Part shown: positions 25,766 to 35,659 of the stretch, piece after piece
How positions within the stretch are numbered: position 1 is the stretch's first letter
Layout: each line of letters begins with the position of its first letter
Assembly: GCF_904846525.1 (NCBI RefSeq)
Contig: NZ_CAJHAZ010000009.1
Coordinates: 1 to 64,000, forward strand
Direction: 5' to 3'
DNA length: 64,000 bases
Source of the DNA: Psychrobacter sp. 1044
Lineage (GTDB): Bacteria; Pseudomonadota; Gammaproteobacteria; Pseudomonadales; Moraxellaceae
Program-made: the position numbers and the translations under genes
Notes under the pieces: generated by a model
The model's input: the letters and a program-made list of their open reading frames with translations, nothing else
What the model was told of the DNA's origin: nothing
Databases searched by the model: none

Positions 25766-26587
25766 TTAATAATTATCTTTTAAAGGATATTCATTAGGCT
25801 CTATATAGCCTTTGTTTTTTTGATAATGAATACGATAAGTAGCGTTATGATATTTCTTGCCTTTCACAAATCCATTGAGTGTTATTTCTAAAGGATAAAA
25901 TCCATTAACCGTTTTACGACTATCGATGGCAAAAGTAGTTTTGGTATTATCGCACTCTGACATATTCTCTTCACATTTCCCAACGTCTTCGTTGTTATGA
26001 TCCATGCCTATCCAACTCTCTTTGATACCTCCTCCATCGGGTATTAATATGACTAGGTAATCGTTGTAGTACCCTTGGATTGCGTTGCTATGCTTATTTA
26101 AAAACCCCCACGCATTCGGTCCGAACTTCTGTAAACGCCATTTAGAAAGACCAAAACCAAAACTTCCAGCGTTAATGGTAGGATTTGCTGATTCTACTTG
26201 CCAGCTACTACCTTGTGGTTTCAATACAAGCATACCGACCAAACCACTGTCAAAGCGAGTGTCGGTATACTCCAACGCTTCACCATCCTCATTAAAACTA
26301 GCGTTACCTTTCACCACTATATATAAACGTTTACCTTTATCAGTCTCTAATACTCGTTGTCTATCGATTTCAATACAATAGCCCGTAAACTCCCGTTCTC
26401 CAGTTAAACCATTATAAGGCCCTGAGGGTGCAATGATACCTTGGCACTGTTGAGCCTTATTATAGATAGGATAGTATTCTTTAATAATCTCATTAACGCT
26501 TTTTGCCGATGCAACATTTGATAAGCTCATAAGCGTAATCGCACCAACAACGCTTAAAGTTATTTGTGATAGTTTGAAGTTTGTCAT
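25766..26587 (-). CDS. Hypothetical secreted protein (intact paralogue)
   Basis: A 273-residue protein with a cleavable signal peptide (ALA-type end near SNVASAKS). I do not recognise a named family. The mature part starts with VNEIIKEYYPIYNKAQQCQG and includes GLVGMLVLKPQGSSWQVES and a C-terminal TVNGFYPLEITLNGFVKGKKY block. Several cysteines suggest disulfides. A second copy of the same family lies just upstream (26676-27536) but is interrupted. They probably derive from a tandem duplication. The region is more AT-rich than its surroundings. Likely periplasmic or extracellular. Confidence 0.75.
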   Translation of the reverse strand: MTNFKLSQITLSVVGAITLMSLSNVASAKSVNEIIKEYYPIYNKAQQCQGIIAPSGPYNGLTGEREFTGYCIEIDRQRVLETDKGKRLYIVVKGNASFNEDGEALEYTDTRFDSGLVGMLVLKPQGSSWQVESANPTINAGSFGFGLSKWRLQKFGPNAWGFLNKHSNAIQGYYNDYLVILIPDGGGIKESWIGMDHNNEDVGKCEENMSECDNTKTTFAIDSRKTVNGFYPLEITLNGFVKGKKYHNATYRIHYQKNKGYIEPNEYPLKDNY

Positions 26588-26675
26588 ACTTTATCTTTTC
26601 CTAAACGATTAACGGTTATTTTTTGCGACAGCTGCAGCGTGATGTACATTACGATATAAACAATAAAGTCGACAC

Positions 26676-27536
26676 TTAAAAACTGACATCTTTCATTGGA
26701 TAATCATTAGGTACTTGATACCCTAATCGGGGTTGATACTTAATAAGATAGACTTGATTTTTATATACCTTATCATCTTCAAAACCGTTTAGAGTAATCT
26801 CTAATGGATAAAAACCATTAATTATCGTCTTCTCGTCAACGCCTAGCTTAGCCTTTAAAAGTGTACAAGTACTGGCATCAGGATTGCTACAACCTCCTGC
26901 TGACCCAGATCCTCCATTAGAATGTTCATACTTGGCTTCTACCCAGCTTCTTCTAATATTACTCTTGTCTGGAGTAAGTAAAATAAAAGCTGACCCTGAA
27001 TGAACCCAATGCGAGTCACTATGAATATTAATAAATCCCCACTTATCAGGGGCAACTTGTATCAGCTTCCAGTCTTTTAGACCTTTACCAGAAGCACCTG
27101 CATTCATCGCTGGATTGGCAGATTATACTTCCCAGCCTGAACCTTGTGGCTTTAGAACAAACATGCCTACTAGACCAGAAAAGACGTGTACTCCATACGC
27201 TTCGCTACCATCTTCATTAAAACCTATGTCGCCAGTTACCGATACATACAATCTTGTGCCTTGTCTAGTTTCTACCTTCAATTGTCTATCAATTTTAATA
27301 CAGTAACCGTTTTGATAAAGTGCGCCTTCACCATCTGATGAGCCATTATTAGCCATAATACCTCGACACTGCTTAGCCTCATTATAGATAGGATAGTATT
27401 CTTTAATAATCTCATCGACGGTTTGCCCTGCATAAGCATTGGTTACACTAAATATAAACGATATAAAAACCAGACATTTAACCCAATGACTATTTTTGCG
27501 AACTGCATATTTATTTTTCACTATTAAGGCTCTCAT
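26676..27536 (-). pseudogene. Secreted-protein paralogue interrupted by a stop codon
   Basis: The N-terminal 137 residues and C-terminal 143 residues, in the same frame, align along the whole intact neighbour: VDEIIKEYYPIYNEAKQCRG, GLVGMFVLKPQGSGWEV, then stop, then SANPAMNAG and INGFYPLEITLNGF. The stop TAA (27123-27125) lies exactly where the neighbour has Glu in QVESANP, so a GAA-to-TAA change explains the break. A signal peptide is present (YAGQT end). Either recently inactivated or a sequencing error; readthrough is conceivable. Confidence 0.7.
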
Positions 27537-27596
27537 AAAATATTAACGAACATATGTTAATTGATAAATTTTTACAAGTAGTATATCAGCACCCAT

Positions 27597-27621
27597 AAAA
27601 AAACCACCTCAAAAGAGGTGG
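27597..27621 (-). terminator. ahpF terminator
   Basis: CCACCTC and GAGGTGG with an AAAA loop form a 7-bp stem. On the minus strand it runs into a T-tract just after the ahpF stop. Confidence 0.85.
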
Positions 27622-27651
27622 CTTATTAGACTAAATTTAGCGTGAAATAAC

Positions 27652-29229
27652 TTACTGCATAACCAAGTACTCGAACGCTGATAACGCCGCTTTACTACCC
27701 TCACCCATCGCAATATTAATTTGCTTAAATGGCACAGTGGTCACGTCACCACAAGCAAAGATACCTTTGCGATCAGTACGGCAGCGCTCATCAATCTCAA
27801 TCTCGCCAAAACGGTTCAAATCAACAAAGCCTTTGACAAACGTAGAGTTCGGTACTAAGCCGATCTGTACAAACACCCCTGCCAAGTCACGCTCATGAGT
27901 ATCACCTGTACTGCGATCTTGATAAACGATCGAAGTCACTTTACCATCAGTCGCTTTAATTTCTTGCGTCGCTGCGCCAGTGATAAATTCGATATTGGCT
28001 TTCTCTTTGGCTTTGTTAATCAATACCTGATCCGCTTTTAAATCATCCGCGAACTCAAGCACGGTCACATGCTTCACGATACCAGCAAGATCTAATGCCG
28101 CTTCGATACCAGAGTTACCACCACCGACGACAGCAATGTCTTTACCCTTAAAGAATGGGCCATCACAGTGAGCACAGAAAGCCACACCTTTACCGATGTT
28201 CTCTTCTTCACCCGGAACACCAAGTTTACGCCACTGAGCACCCGTCGCTAAGATAATACTGCGTGTCTCAAACGTCTCACCCGTGTTTAGATGAATGCGA
28301 TAGTTTTCATCTTCTGTCTCACTGATTTCTTTGACGCTGACGTGCTCTTTTAAAGTAATATCGTATTCGCGTAAATGCTTTTCAAAGTTCGCTGATAGCT
28401 CAGTACCCGTGGTTAAAGGCACAGAAATTAAGTTTTCGATATCCTGCGTGTCTTTCACCTGTCCGCCGATACGATCAGCAACCATCGTCACTTTTAAGCC
28501 TTTACGAGCGGTATAAATCGCAGCGGCAACGCCAGCTGGACCTGCACCAATAATCGTCACATCTTGCTGCTCTAACTGCTCAGCATCGTCATCAGCTTCT
28601 GCTAACAAGTCAGGAAATTGCTCTTGCAACTTTCCAATCAATTTGGCCGTGTCGATGAGACCATTGGCAAACGGTTTACCATTTAAGAATACCGCTGGTA
28701 CACCTTGGATGTTATTAGCATCAACCTGCTCTTGGAATAGAGCACCATCAATCATCTCGTTGCTAATACCATCATTCAATAGTGCAAACTGGTTGAGCGC
28801 TTGTACCACTTCTGGGCAACTGTGGCAAGATAGCGACACGTAAGTTTGAAACTGTAGTGGCTTATTAAAACGCTTAATCAGCTTTTGAATACTTTCATCC
28901 AATTTTAGCGTATGACCACCGGCTTGCAAAATAGCCAAAATCAACGAAGTAAATTCATGACCACCAGGGATACCACTAAAAACAATACCCGTATCAGTCA
29001 ATGCACCATCGACATGACTAACCACTTTAAAGCTAATTGGACTTGGTAAGCTGTCATCAGTTGCTGTTGCATCAAAATTGATTTTATCTGTGGTGCCAGC
29101 GATTTTAGTCAAAAAATTAATCAACTCAGCACGCTTACTATGTTCGCCACTACCCAATACGAAGGTAATTGGACGAGTCATTTTTTCACTGTAACTTTTG
29201 ATGGCATCTAATAAACTTTTATCTATCAT
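27652..29229 (-). CDS. ahpF: Alkyl hydroperoxide reductase subunit F
   Basis: A 525-residue flavoprotein disulfide reductase that passes electrons from NADH to AhpC. The N-terminal thioredoxin-like domain has the active pair in SCHSCPEVV. The FAD site begins [20 protein letters not shown] near residue 223. The redox pair CAHCDGP lies near residue 349, followed by the NAD site [16 protein letters not shown]. The length matches the family (about 521). It lies 0.9 kb from ahpC rather than adjacent to it, with a YdcH-like gene in between. Near oxyR, so peroxide-inducible control is likely. Confidence 0.95.
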   Translation of the reverse strand: MIDKSLLDAIKSYSEKMTRPITFVLGSGEHSKRAELINFLTKIAGTTDKINFDATATDDSLPSPISFKVVSHVDGALTDTGIVFSGIPGGHEFTSLILAILQAGGHTLKLDESIQKLIKRFNKPLQFQTYVSLSCHSCPEVVQALNQFALLNDGISNEMIDGALFQEQVDANNIQGVPAVFLNGKPFANGLIDTAKLIGKLQEQFPDLLAEADDDAEQLEQQDVTIIGAGPAGVAAAIYTARKGLKVTMVADRIGGQVKDTQDIENLISVPLTTGTELSANFEKHLREYDITLKEHVSVKEISETEDENYRIHLNTGETFETRSIILATGAQWRKLGVPGEEENIGKGVAFCAHCDGPFFKGKDIAVVGGGNSGIEAALDLAGIVKHVTVLEFADDLKADQVLINKAKEKANIEFITGAATQEIKATDGKVTSIVYQDRSTGDTHERDLAGVFVQIGLVPNSTFVKGFVDLNRFGEIEIDERCRTDRKGIFACGDVTTVPFKQINIAMGEGSKAALSAFEYLVMQ

Positions 29230-29731
29230 GTTTGTTCCTCATTATTACTGGATATGTAACGGCAACTGTCATGTTGCTCGTTCAAATATAGACTATTTAG
29301 TATTAATAATTTTATCTAAAATATTATAGGCCATAAGTTTATGCCCTTTGATGTCTCTATTATCATAGGTTGTGAGGGTTTCGGCAAGCTGAGAAACTCA
29401 AACCTTATGTTTTATAAAACCAATCATTAATTATTATTTATAATTAAATTTTAATCTATATGTAGATTATTCTCATGGTAACAAGGCTGTTTTTTCGCTA
29501 CAATCAAATGAGGTTAATAGGAAAAACTCTTATTTTCCTCGTTGCAGATTGTCTTTTATGCAAGTTTATCAAAGAAGCTTTCTGCTACTATTAGGTCTTA
29601 TCCATATTGAGCTAAATAGTGTTTTGGCTTAATAAAATCAAGTCTCAAAATCATAGCAATTCATCAAAACAATCTTACGACCATGCGCGGATGCTTACTA
29701 CAAGCTTGCGCTTCATAACAAGGATGACAAC
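29230..29731. other. Intergenic region between ahpF and YdcH-like gene
   Basis: A 502-bp AT-rich gap holding the leftward ahpF promoter. I could not place a definite OxyR site or RNA gene. No convincing short gene is seen. Confidence 0.4.
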
Positions 29732-29980
29732 ATGAGAAAGACTGATACATGGCAAGATAACAAAGACATTATTGCTGAGCTTAAGCTAAAAGATAGTCAT
29801 TTTGCGACGATCTTTGATGAGCATACCCAGCTAGATCAGCAGATTAATCAGTTGGATAAAAACTTGGTGACACACACCAGTCGCGATGAAGAAATTGAAC
29901 TGATGAAACGACGAAAACTGCATTTAAAAGATGAGATTTATAAGATAATTGATAAAAATAAACTACAATCTCATGCTTAG
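29732..29980 (+). CDS. YdcH/DUF465 family protein
   Basis: An 82-residue helical protein. It contains LKLKDSHFATIFDEHTQLDQQINQ followed by EIELMKRRKLHLKDEIYKII, the usual DUF465 pattern with two antiparallel helices. Function is unknown in most bacteria. AAGGATGACA precedes the ATG. It converges on ahpC. Confidence 0.85.
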   Translation: MRKTDTWQDNKDIIAELKLKDSHFATIFDEHTQLDQQINQLDKNLVTHTSRDEEIELMKRRKLHLKDEIYKIIDKNKLQSHA

Positions 29981-30035
29981 CGCTTCACTTATTATCACGA
30001 TGCATGAATAAAAACATTTATTGATAAATAACATA

Positions 30036-30070
30036 AAAAGACCCCATCAACTTATGCTGATGGGGTCTTC
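30036..30070. terminator. Bidirectional terminator of YdcH-like gene and ahpC
   Basis: AAAAAGACCCCATCA and TGATGGGGTCTTC form a perfect stem of about ten base pairs between the converging genes. Confidence 0.88.
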
Positions 30071-30153
30071 ATTTATAATGCTGATTTAACTCAAAGTAGG
30101 ATATACAGCACTACAAATATCTAAAGTATTGAGCCAGTTCGTTAAATCAAGAG

Positions 30154-30720
30154 TTAGATTTTACCAACAAGATCAAGACTTGGTTTTAACGTTTCTTGAC
30201 CAGCTTCCCAAGCGGCAGGGCAAACTTCGCCATCGTTTTCACGAACATATTGAGCTGCTTTCACTTTACGTAGCATGTCTTTTGCACTACGGCCAATACC
30301 ACCAGCATGAATCTCAGCAACTTGAATCAAGCCGTCTGGATCAACTAGGAATGTACCGCGTTCAGCCAAACCTGCTTCTTCGATCATGACGTTAAAGCCA
30401 CGAGTGATACGGCCAGTAGGATCACCGATCATTGGGTATTGTACTTTACCGATCGCTTCTGAAGAGTCATGCCATGCTTTATGCGTGAAATGAGTATCAG
30501 TAGATACTGAGTATACTTCTACGCCCAAACCTTTAAGCTCGTCATAATGAGCCGCCATGTCTTCAAGTTCAGTTGGGCAAACAAAGGTAAAGTCAGCTGG
30601 GTAGAATAAAAATATTGCCCAGTTGCCTTTTACATCTTCTGAAGTGATGGTTTTGAATTCACCATTAACGTACGCATCAGCTGAAAATTCTGGGATTTCT
30701 TGATTGATAATAGACGCCAT
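30154..30720 (-). CDS. ahpC: Alkyl hydroperoxide reductase subunit C (peroxiredoxin)
   Basis: A 188-residue typical 2-Cys peroxiredoxin. The peroxidatic cysteine is Cys48 in FTFVCPTEL, and the resolving cysteine is Cys167 in EVCPAAW, near the C terminus. It reduces hydrogen peroxide and organic peroxides and is recycled by AhpF. GGAGCC upstream of the ATG. It is transcribed divergently from oxyR. Confidence 0.95.
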   Translation of the reverse strand: MASIINQEIPEFSADAYVNGEFKTITSEDVKGNWAIFLFYPADFTFVCPTELEDMAAHYDELKGLGVEVYSVSTDTHFTHKAWHDSSEAIGKVQYPMIGDPTGRITRGFNVMIEEAGLAERGTFLVDPDGLIQVAEIHAGGIGRSAKDMLRKVKAAQYVRENDGEVCPAAWEAGQETLKPSLDLVGKI

Positions 30721-31068
30721 GATTGGCTCCTTTATAGTTGATTGATAGTTAAGTTAATTGAAATTTCTTGGTATGATTGTTTCTATTAAGCCTTTACTGC
30801 TTTGGGCTACCTGACAAACTATACGCGAATTCTATCGTTAATCCAGTTAAAAGTTTTTAATGTGATGTTTTGTTTTATTAAACTTGTTAAACTATTCTCT
30901 CTACTTTTTATCATCAGTGCATTATGCATCAGCCACTATAGAGCATGCGTCAGTCACTATACAGCCGTTAGGTTACGTTAAGATGACATCGAGTTTGGAT
31001 ATCGAATTGGTACACCCAATGAATCAGCCTAATATATCACGTTAAAAGCCCATTAATAGAGAGGTTTT
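30721..31068. promoter_or_regulatory. ahpC-oxyR divergent control region
   Basis: A 348-bp region between divergent ahpC and oxyR. A partly symmetric stretch near 30815-30835 contains CTATACGCGAATTCTATCG. This could be part of an OxyR site, but the match to the OxyR consensus is weak. GAGAGG precedes the oxyR ATG. Confidence 0.4.
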
Positions 31069-31977
31069 ATGATTACTTTACGTCAACTTGAGTTTGCTTT
31101 AGCAGTGGCCAAGCACCGTCACTTCAAACGTGCAGCAGAAGACTGTAATATCTCGCAATCGGCACTGAGCTTGGGTATTGCCGAGTTAGAAAAGCAACTG
31201 GATACGCAGATTTTTGAGCGTAACAATAAGCAAGTATTGATTACCCCTATTGGTGAAGACATTTTAACGCGGGCGCAGCGAGTTTTTTCTGAAGTCAATG
31301 ATTTGACCACACGCGCCCATAGCCATCAATCGCCGCTGGCGTATCCGATGACTGTCGGTATCATTCCAACGATTGCGCCTTATCTGTTGCCAAAAGTATT
31401 GCCTGCCCTGCGAGCCAATTATCCAGAATTTCGTATGACCATCGTTGAGCAACAAACGGAGCGTTTGCTAGAGCAAGTGCGTTACGGTCATATTGATACG
31501 GCTATTATTGCGCTGCCTTATGCGGTCGATGGTTTGCACAGCTTTGAGTTTTGGAGCGAGGATTTCTTTGCCGTATTCCCAAAAGATGATGTGCATGCCA
31601 AGCTTGAAACCATCAACGCTGATGAGCTGGCAACCGCCAACCTCATGCTGCTCGGCGAAGGGCATTGCTTGACCGATCAAACCCTTTCTGTCTGTCATTT
31701 TGACCGTGCACAGATGAAATCAAGCTTTTCAGATGCCAGTCTAAACACCCTTATACAGATGGCACTTGCCAATATGGGGACGACATTGGTGCCAGAAATG
31801 GCGCTCGATCAACTGCATCTGCAAAACCAAAATGCCGTCGCGATACCACTCGCTGAGCAAGGGCCACACCGCCATATTGCCTTTGTCACACGTTTGAACT
31901 ATGCCCGTGTCGATGACGTCAACTTATTGGGTAAAGTGTTTAAGCAAGCCTTTGAAGATGCTGCTAATAAAGAATAA
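31069..31977 (+). CDS. oxyR: Peroxide sensor regulator OxyR
   Basis: A 302-residue LysR-type regulator. The N-terminal helix-turn-helix spans residues 1-60 (KRAAEDCNISQSALSLGIAELE). The redox pair is Cys200 and Cys209 in GEGHCLTDQTLSVC, corresponding to Cys199/Cys208 of E. coli. Peroxide oxidises them to a disulfide and switches the protein to activator mode. It is next to ahpC, the usual target. The length equals the family norm. Confidence 0.95.
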   Translation: MITLRQLEFALAVAKHRHFKRAAEDCNISQSALSLGIAELEKQLDTQIFERNNKQVLITPIGEDILTRAQRVFSEVNDLTTRAHSHQSPLAYPMTVGIIPTIAPYLLPKVLPALRANYPEFRMTIVEQQTERLLEQVRYGHIDTAIIALPYAVDGLHSFEFWSEDFFAVFPKDDVHAKLETINADELATANLMLLGEGHCLTDQTLSVCHFDRAQMKSSFSDASLNTLIQMALANMGTTLVPEMALDQLHLQNQNAVAIPLAEQGPHRHIAFVTRLNYARVDDVNLLGKVFKQAFEDAANKE

Positions 31978-32022
31978 TCTGTTGGTTGTAAATTGCTAGC
32001 AGTTATCAAACGAAGGTTAACA

Positions 32023-32706
32023 ATGGACGATTTGTCGCAACTAAATACTGAGCTTGGTACGATTTTCACGTGGCATTTATCCGCTATAAGTAGCCATATC
32101 ACGCCAGAGCAAGTGAGCATACTTTGGCAGAATATCGCCATACGATATAACGAGCCACAGCGTGCTTATCATAGCTTGCAACATATTCAGCAGTTGTTTG
32201 GGCAGTTCGATCAGGTTAAGGATAATTTGCATGAGCCGCATATCATTGCGTTAGCACTGTTGTATCATGATGTGATATATGAACCGACGCGCTCAGATAA
32301 CGAGCTTAAAAGTGCAGAGTATGCAGTAGAGTCATTAACTGGTTATTTAAATGCGAAGCAATGCCAACATATCTACGCGTTGATTATGATGACGGCTAGT
32401 CATCAAATTGACAAATGGTCAAACAAAGCTAAAGAGAGAGAAAAATACAGCGATGCCGCTTATTTACTAGATATGGACTTAAGTATTTTAGGGTCATCTT
32501 GGTCAGAGTATGAACAGTATGCTCACGCTGTACGCCAAGAGTATGCGCATGTCTCAGATGGCGATTATCGCGTCGGACGCATGGCCGTATTAAAAAAATT
32601 GCTGGCACATCCAACGCTTTATCTGACAGATTATTACTATGAACGGTTAGAAATACAGGCTCGAAAAAATATTGAGCACGAAATTACGCTTTTACACGCA
32701 TCTTAA
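32023..32706 (+). CDS. HD-domain hydrolase
   Basis: A 227-residue protein with a metal site of the predicted HD-type phosphohydrolases: YHSLQHIQQL (about residues 47-56), and LLYHDVIYEP (about 78-87). A further aspartate lies in LLDMDLSILG, and the C-terminal helices include YRVGRMAVLKKLL. The substrate is unknown. The frame opens at a TTG (31993), but the ATG at 32023 has GAAGG at good distance. Its 3' end overlaps the convergent methyltransferase gene by 23 bp. Confidence 0.82.
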   Translation: MDDLSQLNTELGTIFTWHLSAISSHITPEQVSILWQNIAIRYNEPQRAYHSLQHIQQLFGQFDQVKDNLHEPHIIALALLYHDVIYEPTRSDNELKSAEYAVESLTGYLNAKQCQHIYALIMMTASHQIDKWSNKAKEREKYSDAAYLLDMDLSILGSSWSEYEQYAHAVRQEYAHVSDGDYRVGRMAVLKKLLAHPTLYLTDYYYERLEIQARKNIEHEITLLHAS

Positions 32707-33289
32707 TAAACAGCTCACTGCCCTGCCGTGCAGGATGTGAATTATAGCTTGGTGCCATGATTTCAATATCAAAGTGCTGCTCAAAACGCCGCTGATATTC
32801 AGCTTTTGTGCCGCCGAACGGTGGCTCTTCTCGTCCAAAGTCTTTATCAAAGAGCAAACCAATCAGCTTACCATGCGGTCTCAGTAACGCTGCCATCTGC
32901 TGCACATACTCGTCACGGCGTGATGGATTTATCGCACAAAAAAACGTCTGCTCAAGCACCCAATCAAACTGATACTGCTCAGGCGATAACTCAAAAAAGT
33001 CGGCACAGATTAAATGCTCAACTGGAAAGTCAGGATAACGCTCAGCAAACGCTGCAATCGGCGCTGGGGCAAAATCAACCAAGGTGACATTGGTAAATCC
33101 TTGCTCATGTAAATAACCTACCTCGTAAGCATTGCCCGCACCCGGCACCAGAATCGATTGCTCTTTGGCAGATTCGGGCAGTTGGTCAATATAGGCTTTG
33201 AGCGGTGGCGATACCTGTCCCATATCCCAGCCGATACTGTCTTGCTCATAACGCTGCTGCCAAAACTCCGCTTGATTGACGTTTTCCAT
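32684..33289 (-). CDS. Thiopurine methyltransferase-family protein
   Basis: A 201-residue SAM-dependent methyltransferase. The N terminus has EFWQQRYEQDSIGWDMGQVS, typical of the TPMT family. The SAM-binding loop is in ILVPGAGNAYEVGYL, with VDFAPAPIAAF and DFFEL downstream. Bacterial members methylate thiol or selenium and tellurium compounds; the substrate here is not known. Its stop lies within the end of the convergent HD gene. Confidence 0.87.
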   Translation of the reverse strand: MENVNQAEFWQQRYEQDSIGWDMGQVSPPLKAYIDQLPESAKEQSILVPGAGNAYEVGYLHEQGFTNVTLVDFAPAPIAAFAERYPDFPVEHLICADFFELSPEQYQFDWVLEQTFFCAINPSRRDEYVQQMAALLRPHGKLIGLLFDKDFGREEPPFGGTKAEYQRRFEQHFDIEIMAPSYNSHPARQGSELFIKMRVKA

Positions 33290-33363
33290 ACGACATCCCT
33301 GTAGACAAAATTATTATTTAAACGACACGATTTATATCGTTATGTCTAATCATATCAGGCTTA

Positions 33364-33412
33364 TTAGAGCGTGTCTCATTTTAAAGATGGTGATGAAAAT
33401 GAGGACATGCCT
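33364..33412. mobile_element. Short derivative of the MITE-like element
   Basis: About 49 bp with inverted ends AGAGCGTGTCTCATTTT and AAAATGAGGACATGCCT. These correspond to the outer sequence of the 176-bp element, with nearly all the interior lost. It forms a potential hairpin between the methyltransferase and the YgjP-like gene. Confidence 0.55.
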
Positions 33413-33443
33413 TACGATTATGCATATTATTTAGATAAATCGT

Positions 33444-34112
33444 TTAATCTAATTTTCCAGTCTTCCCCGCCAGCATATCGTGCCAATGCTGATAATCTGG
33501 CATTGCGGTTGCGACCGTTTGCCAAAAGGCACGGCTATGATTGGCATGGTGCAAATGACACAGCTCATGGACAATGACGTATTCGGTGCACGCAATAGGA
33601 TAAGCAGGCAGATACACAGACAACCAAATTCGGCGCGCACGCGTGTTACAACTGCCCCAGCGCGTATGCATTTTTTTTAGGCGTATCTCATTGGCTGTCG
33701 CACCGATAATCGGTTGCCACTTTGCAAATAATGCAGGTATCGCTTCGGCGAGATGTTGCCGATAATAGGCAAGTTTTTCATCATGATTTAAAGTGAACGG
33801 TTGCTCTACACCCCACAATGGAAAAGTACTATCAGCAGTTGAAGCTTCCGCTAAGGGAAGTTGTTGCCGTTTATACTGCTCTAATACTTGCGGATGGTTT
33901 GCTATCGCCCATGACACGCGTTTCATCACAGCCTGCGCAGCTTGGGCTGGGCTAATAAATAGTGGTACAGATACCAGTAATTGATGCGGCTTTAAGCGGA
34001 AATTGATATTTTTTACCCGCTTTTTGCTGATATGCAGTTCGATATCTGCTTGCGCCAAATACTGTATCGATTTTTCTAATAAGGGAGACTGATATATTGG
34101 CGGCACATTCAT
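33444..34112 (-). CDS. YgjP-like metallopeptidase-domain protein
   Basis: A 222-residue protein of the M48-related DUF45/YgjP family. The N terminus has KKRVKNINFRLKPHQLLVSVP. HTRWGSCNTRARRIWLSVYL is the family's hallmark, followed by zinc motif HELCHLHHANHSRAFW. These are small cytoplasmic predicted zinc peptidases of unknown target. The upstream DUF1513 gene ends 2 bp before its start, so the two may share a transcript. Confidence 0.87.
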   Translation of the reverse strand: MNVPPIYQSPLLEKSIQYLAQADIELHISKKRVKNINFRLKPHQLLVSVPLFISPAQAAQAVMKRVSWAIANHPQVLEQYKRQQLPLAEASTADSTFPLWGVEQPFTLNHDEKLAYYRQHLAEAIPALFAKWQPIIGATANEIRLKKMHTRWGSCNTRARRIWLSVYLPAYPIACTEYVIVHELCHLHHANHSRAFWQTVATAMPDYQHWHDMLAGKTGKLD

Positions 34113-34114
34113 GC

Positions 34115-35656
34115 TCAGAGCGCTTGCAGATGATTATCAAAGGACATCATATGATATTTACTGTTGATAAAAATACGCTCACCTTGATCTATAGTAGCAA
34201 GTTCAGCAGCTGCCAAGCTATTAACAGTTAACGCCGCTAACTGACCTTGACCATCACTAACGATAAAACCTGATTGCTCATTATTATCTTCTGCTTTTTC
34301 AGTATTATTATTAGACAATACTGCTGCACCTGCACAATCTGGTAGGCTAACATCATCAATCAATGTACGAGTATTTAAATCGTAAATCGCTGCACAACCG
34401 CCAATTGGTGTGGTCACGCATAGTAGGTTACGCGCACTATCGACCGCTACACTGGCGATATACTGATGAAAGCGCTGCCATTGATCATTGGGCATCATGA
34501 GCGCTTTAAAATCAGTATCACCGCGCTTATGGGTCAATACTAACGGTACATTAATATGCTTTTCGCCTTGGAATTGAATGCCTATCATCACCGTTCCATC
34601 GTCATGCATGGCTAGGTGACGCACGCTCATTTGATTGTGCTCAGGCATAATCTGCTCAAGTAAAGCGCCAGTATGACGATTAAGGTAAACCAATGATGGA
34701 CGCATACTGTCTAAATTGAGCTCTTCACGCGACGCTTGCTCGGTTTTGATACCACCATTAGCGATCACTAACGTCTCGCTATCAGGATGCATAATCAGCT
34801 CGTGCGGACCGATACCATGCGAGTTGTACTCTGCTATTTTCTTATAATTATCGTAAGCATCGTAGATACCGATTTTACCATCCAAACTTATGGTGTCATT
34901 CTCGGTCACATACAGCAATTCACCGTCTAAACTATAACAAGCGTGTCCATAAAAATGACGGTTGTTTGCAGCGTTAATGGCGAATTTTACTTCTCCAGTT
35001 GCTGTGTCTAATACCCAAAACTTTTCGCTCGGACGACGACCCATAACCACGACGTCACGACTGCTATGATTCTTCACCGTACTATCTTGATCACTAAGCA
35101 CAGGCTGAACGACAATATCATGGACACGTTCAGGCATGGTCGTTTGCCAAACAATTTGTCGCTCAGCATCAATACCGACCACACCAAAATCATTATCATC
35201 ACGCTGCTCATCATTTGCTAATGCGCTATTTTTTGGCATAGACGCCACGCCGCTAACCCAACAAATGGGTCGCGTCAGTACGGTGGTGGTATGTGCTGCG
35301 CTAAAGTCAGCGACGCTATGATGGCTGGTATTATTCCTATCATCTAGCGATAAATAATAAGCGTGCTGCCATGCAGTAGCGGCTTGCTGACAAGCGTAAC
35401 TAAACCGTGCTAGCTGGGGTGTTGGTGTAGAGGTTAACGACTGCAACTGCGAACGTATGCCTACGACATAATCCTGCAAGCGGGCATCAGGCTGACGCTG
35501 CTTGCGATAACGATGATGAATACCGACAAACGCTACGGTACCCATTATAGTAGAAAGCATCGTCAATGCTGATGTTGCCAGCAGCTCATTATTAGACTGC
35601 TTATCTTCTGGCTGCGGCGGTAATTTATTTGCTGTCTTAGTATCGATAGAGTGCAT
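34115..35656 (-). CDS. DUF1513-family protein
   Basis: A 513-residue protein longer than usual for the family (about 360). An N-terminal hydrophobic stretch (TSALTMLSTIMGTVAFVGI) replaces the common Tat signal. Beta-propeller-like repeats carry family marks such as GRRPSEKFWVLDTATGE, FYGHACYSLDGELLYVTEN, GPHELIMHPDSETLVIANGG and SVRHLAMHDDGTV. The DUF1513 gene typically ends an imelysin/di-heme oxidoreductase cluster, as here. A periplasmic role in iron uptake is inferred from that linkage. It starts 3 bp after the preceding imelysin gene. Confidence 0.85.
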   Translation of the reverse strand: MHSIDTKTANKLPPQPEDKQSNNELLATSALTMLSTIMGTVAFVGIHHRYRKQRQPDARLQDYVVGIRSQLQSLTSTPTPQLARFSYACQQAATAWQHAYYLSLDDRNNTSHHSVADFSAAHTTTVLTRPICWVSGVASMPKNSALANDEQRDDNDFGVVGIDAERQIVWQTTMPERVHDIVVQPVLSDQDSTVKNHSSRDVVVMGRRPSEKFWVLDTATGEVKFAINAANNRHFYGHACYSLDGELLYVTENDTISLDGKIGIYDAYDNYKKIAEYNSHGIGPHELIMHPDSETLVIANGGIKTEQASREELNLDSMRPSLVYLNRHTGALLEQIMPEHNQMSVRHLAMHDDGTVMIGIQFQGEKHINVPLVLTHKRGDTDFKALMMPNDQWQRFHQYIASVAVDSARNLLCVTTPIGGCAAIYDLNTRTLIDDVSLPDCAGAAVLSNNNTEKAEDNNEQSGFIVSDGQGQLAALTVNSLAAAELATIDQGERIFINSKYHMMSFDNHLQAL

Positions 35657-35659
35657 TTT

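Noticed and set aside
27123..27536. Two separate genes in place of one interrupted secreted-protein gene
   Set aside because: Both parts are in the same frame and align end to end with one intact paralogue; the second part would lack a signal peptide.
33371..33577. Small plus-strand frame beginning in the short MITE
   Set aside because: It is mostly antisense to the YgjP-like gene and starts inside a repeat.
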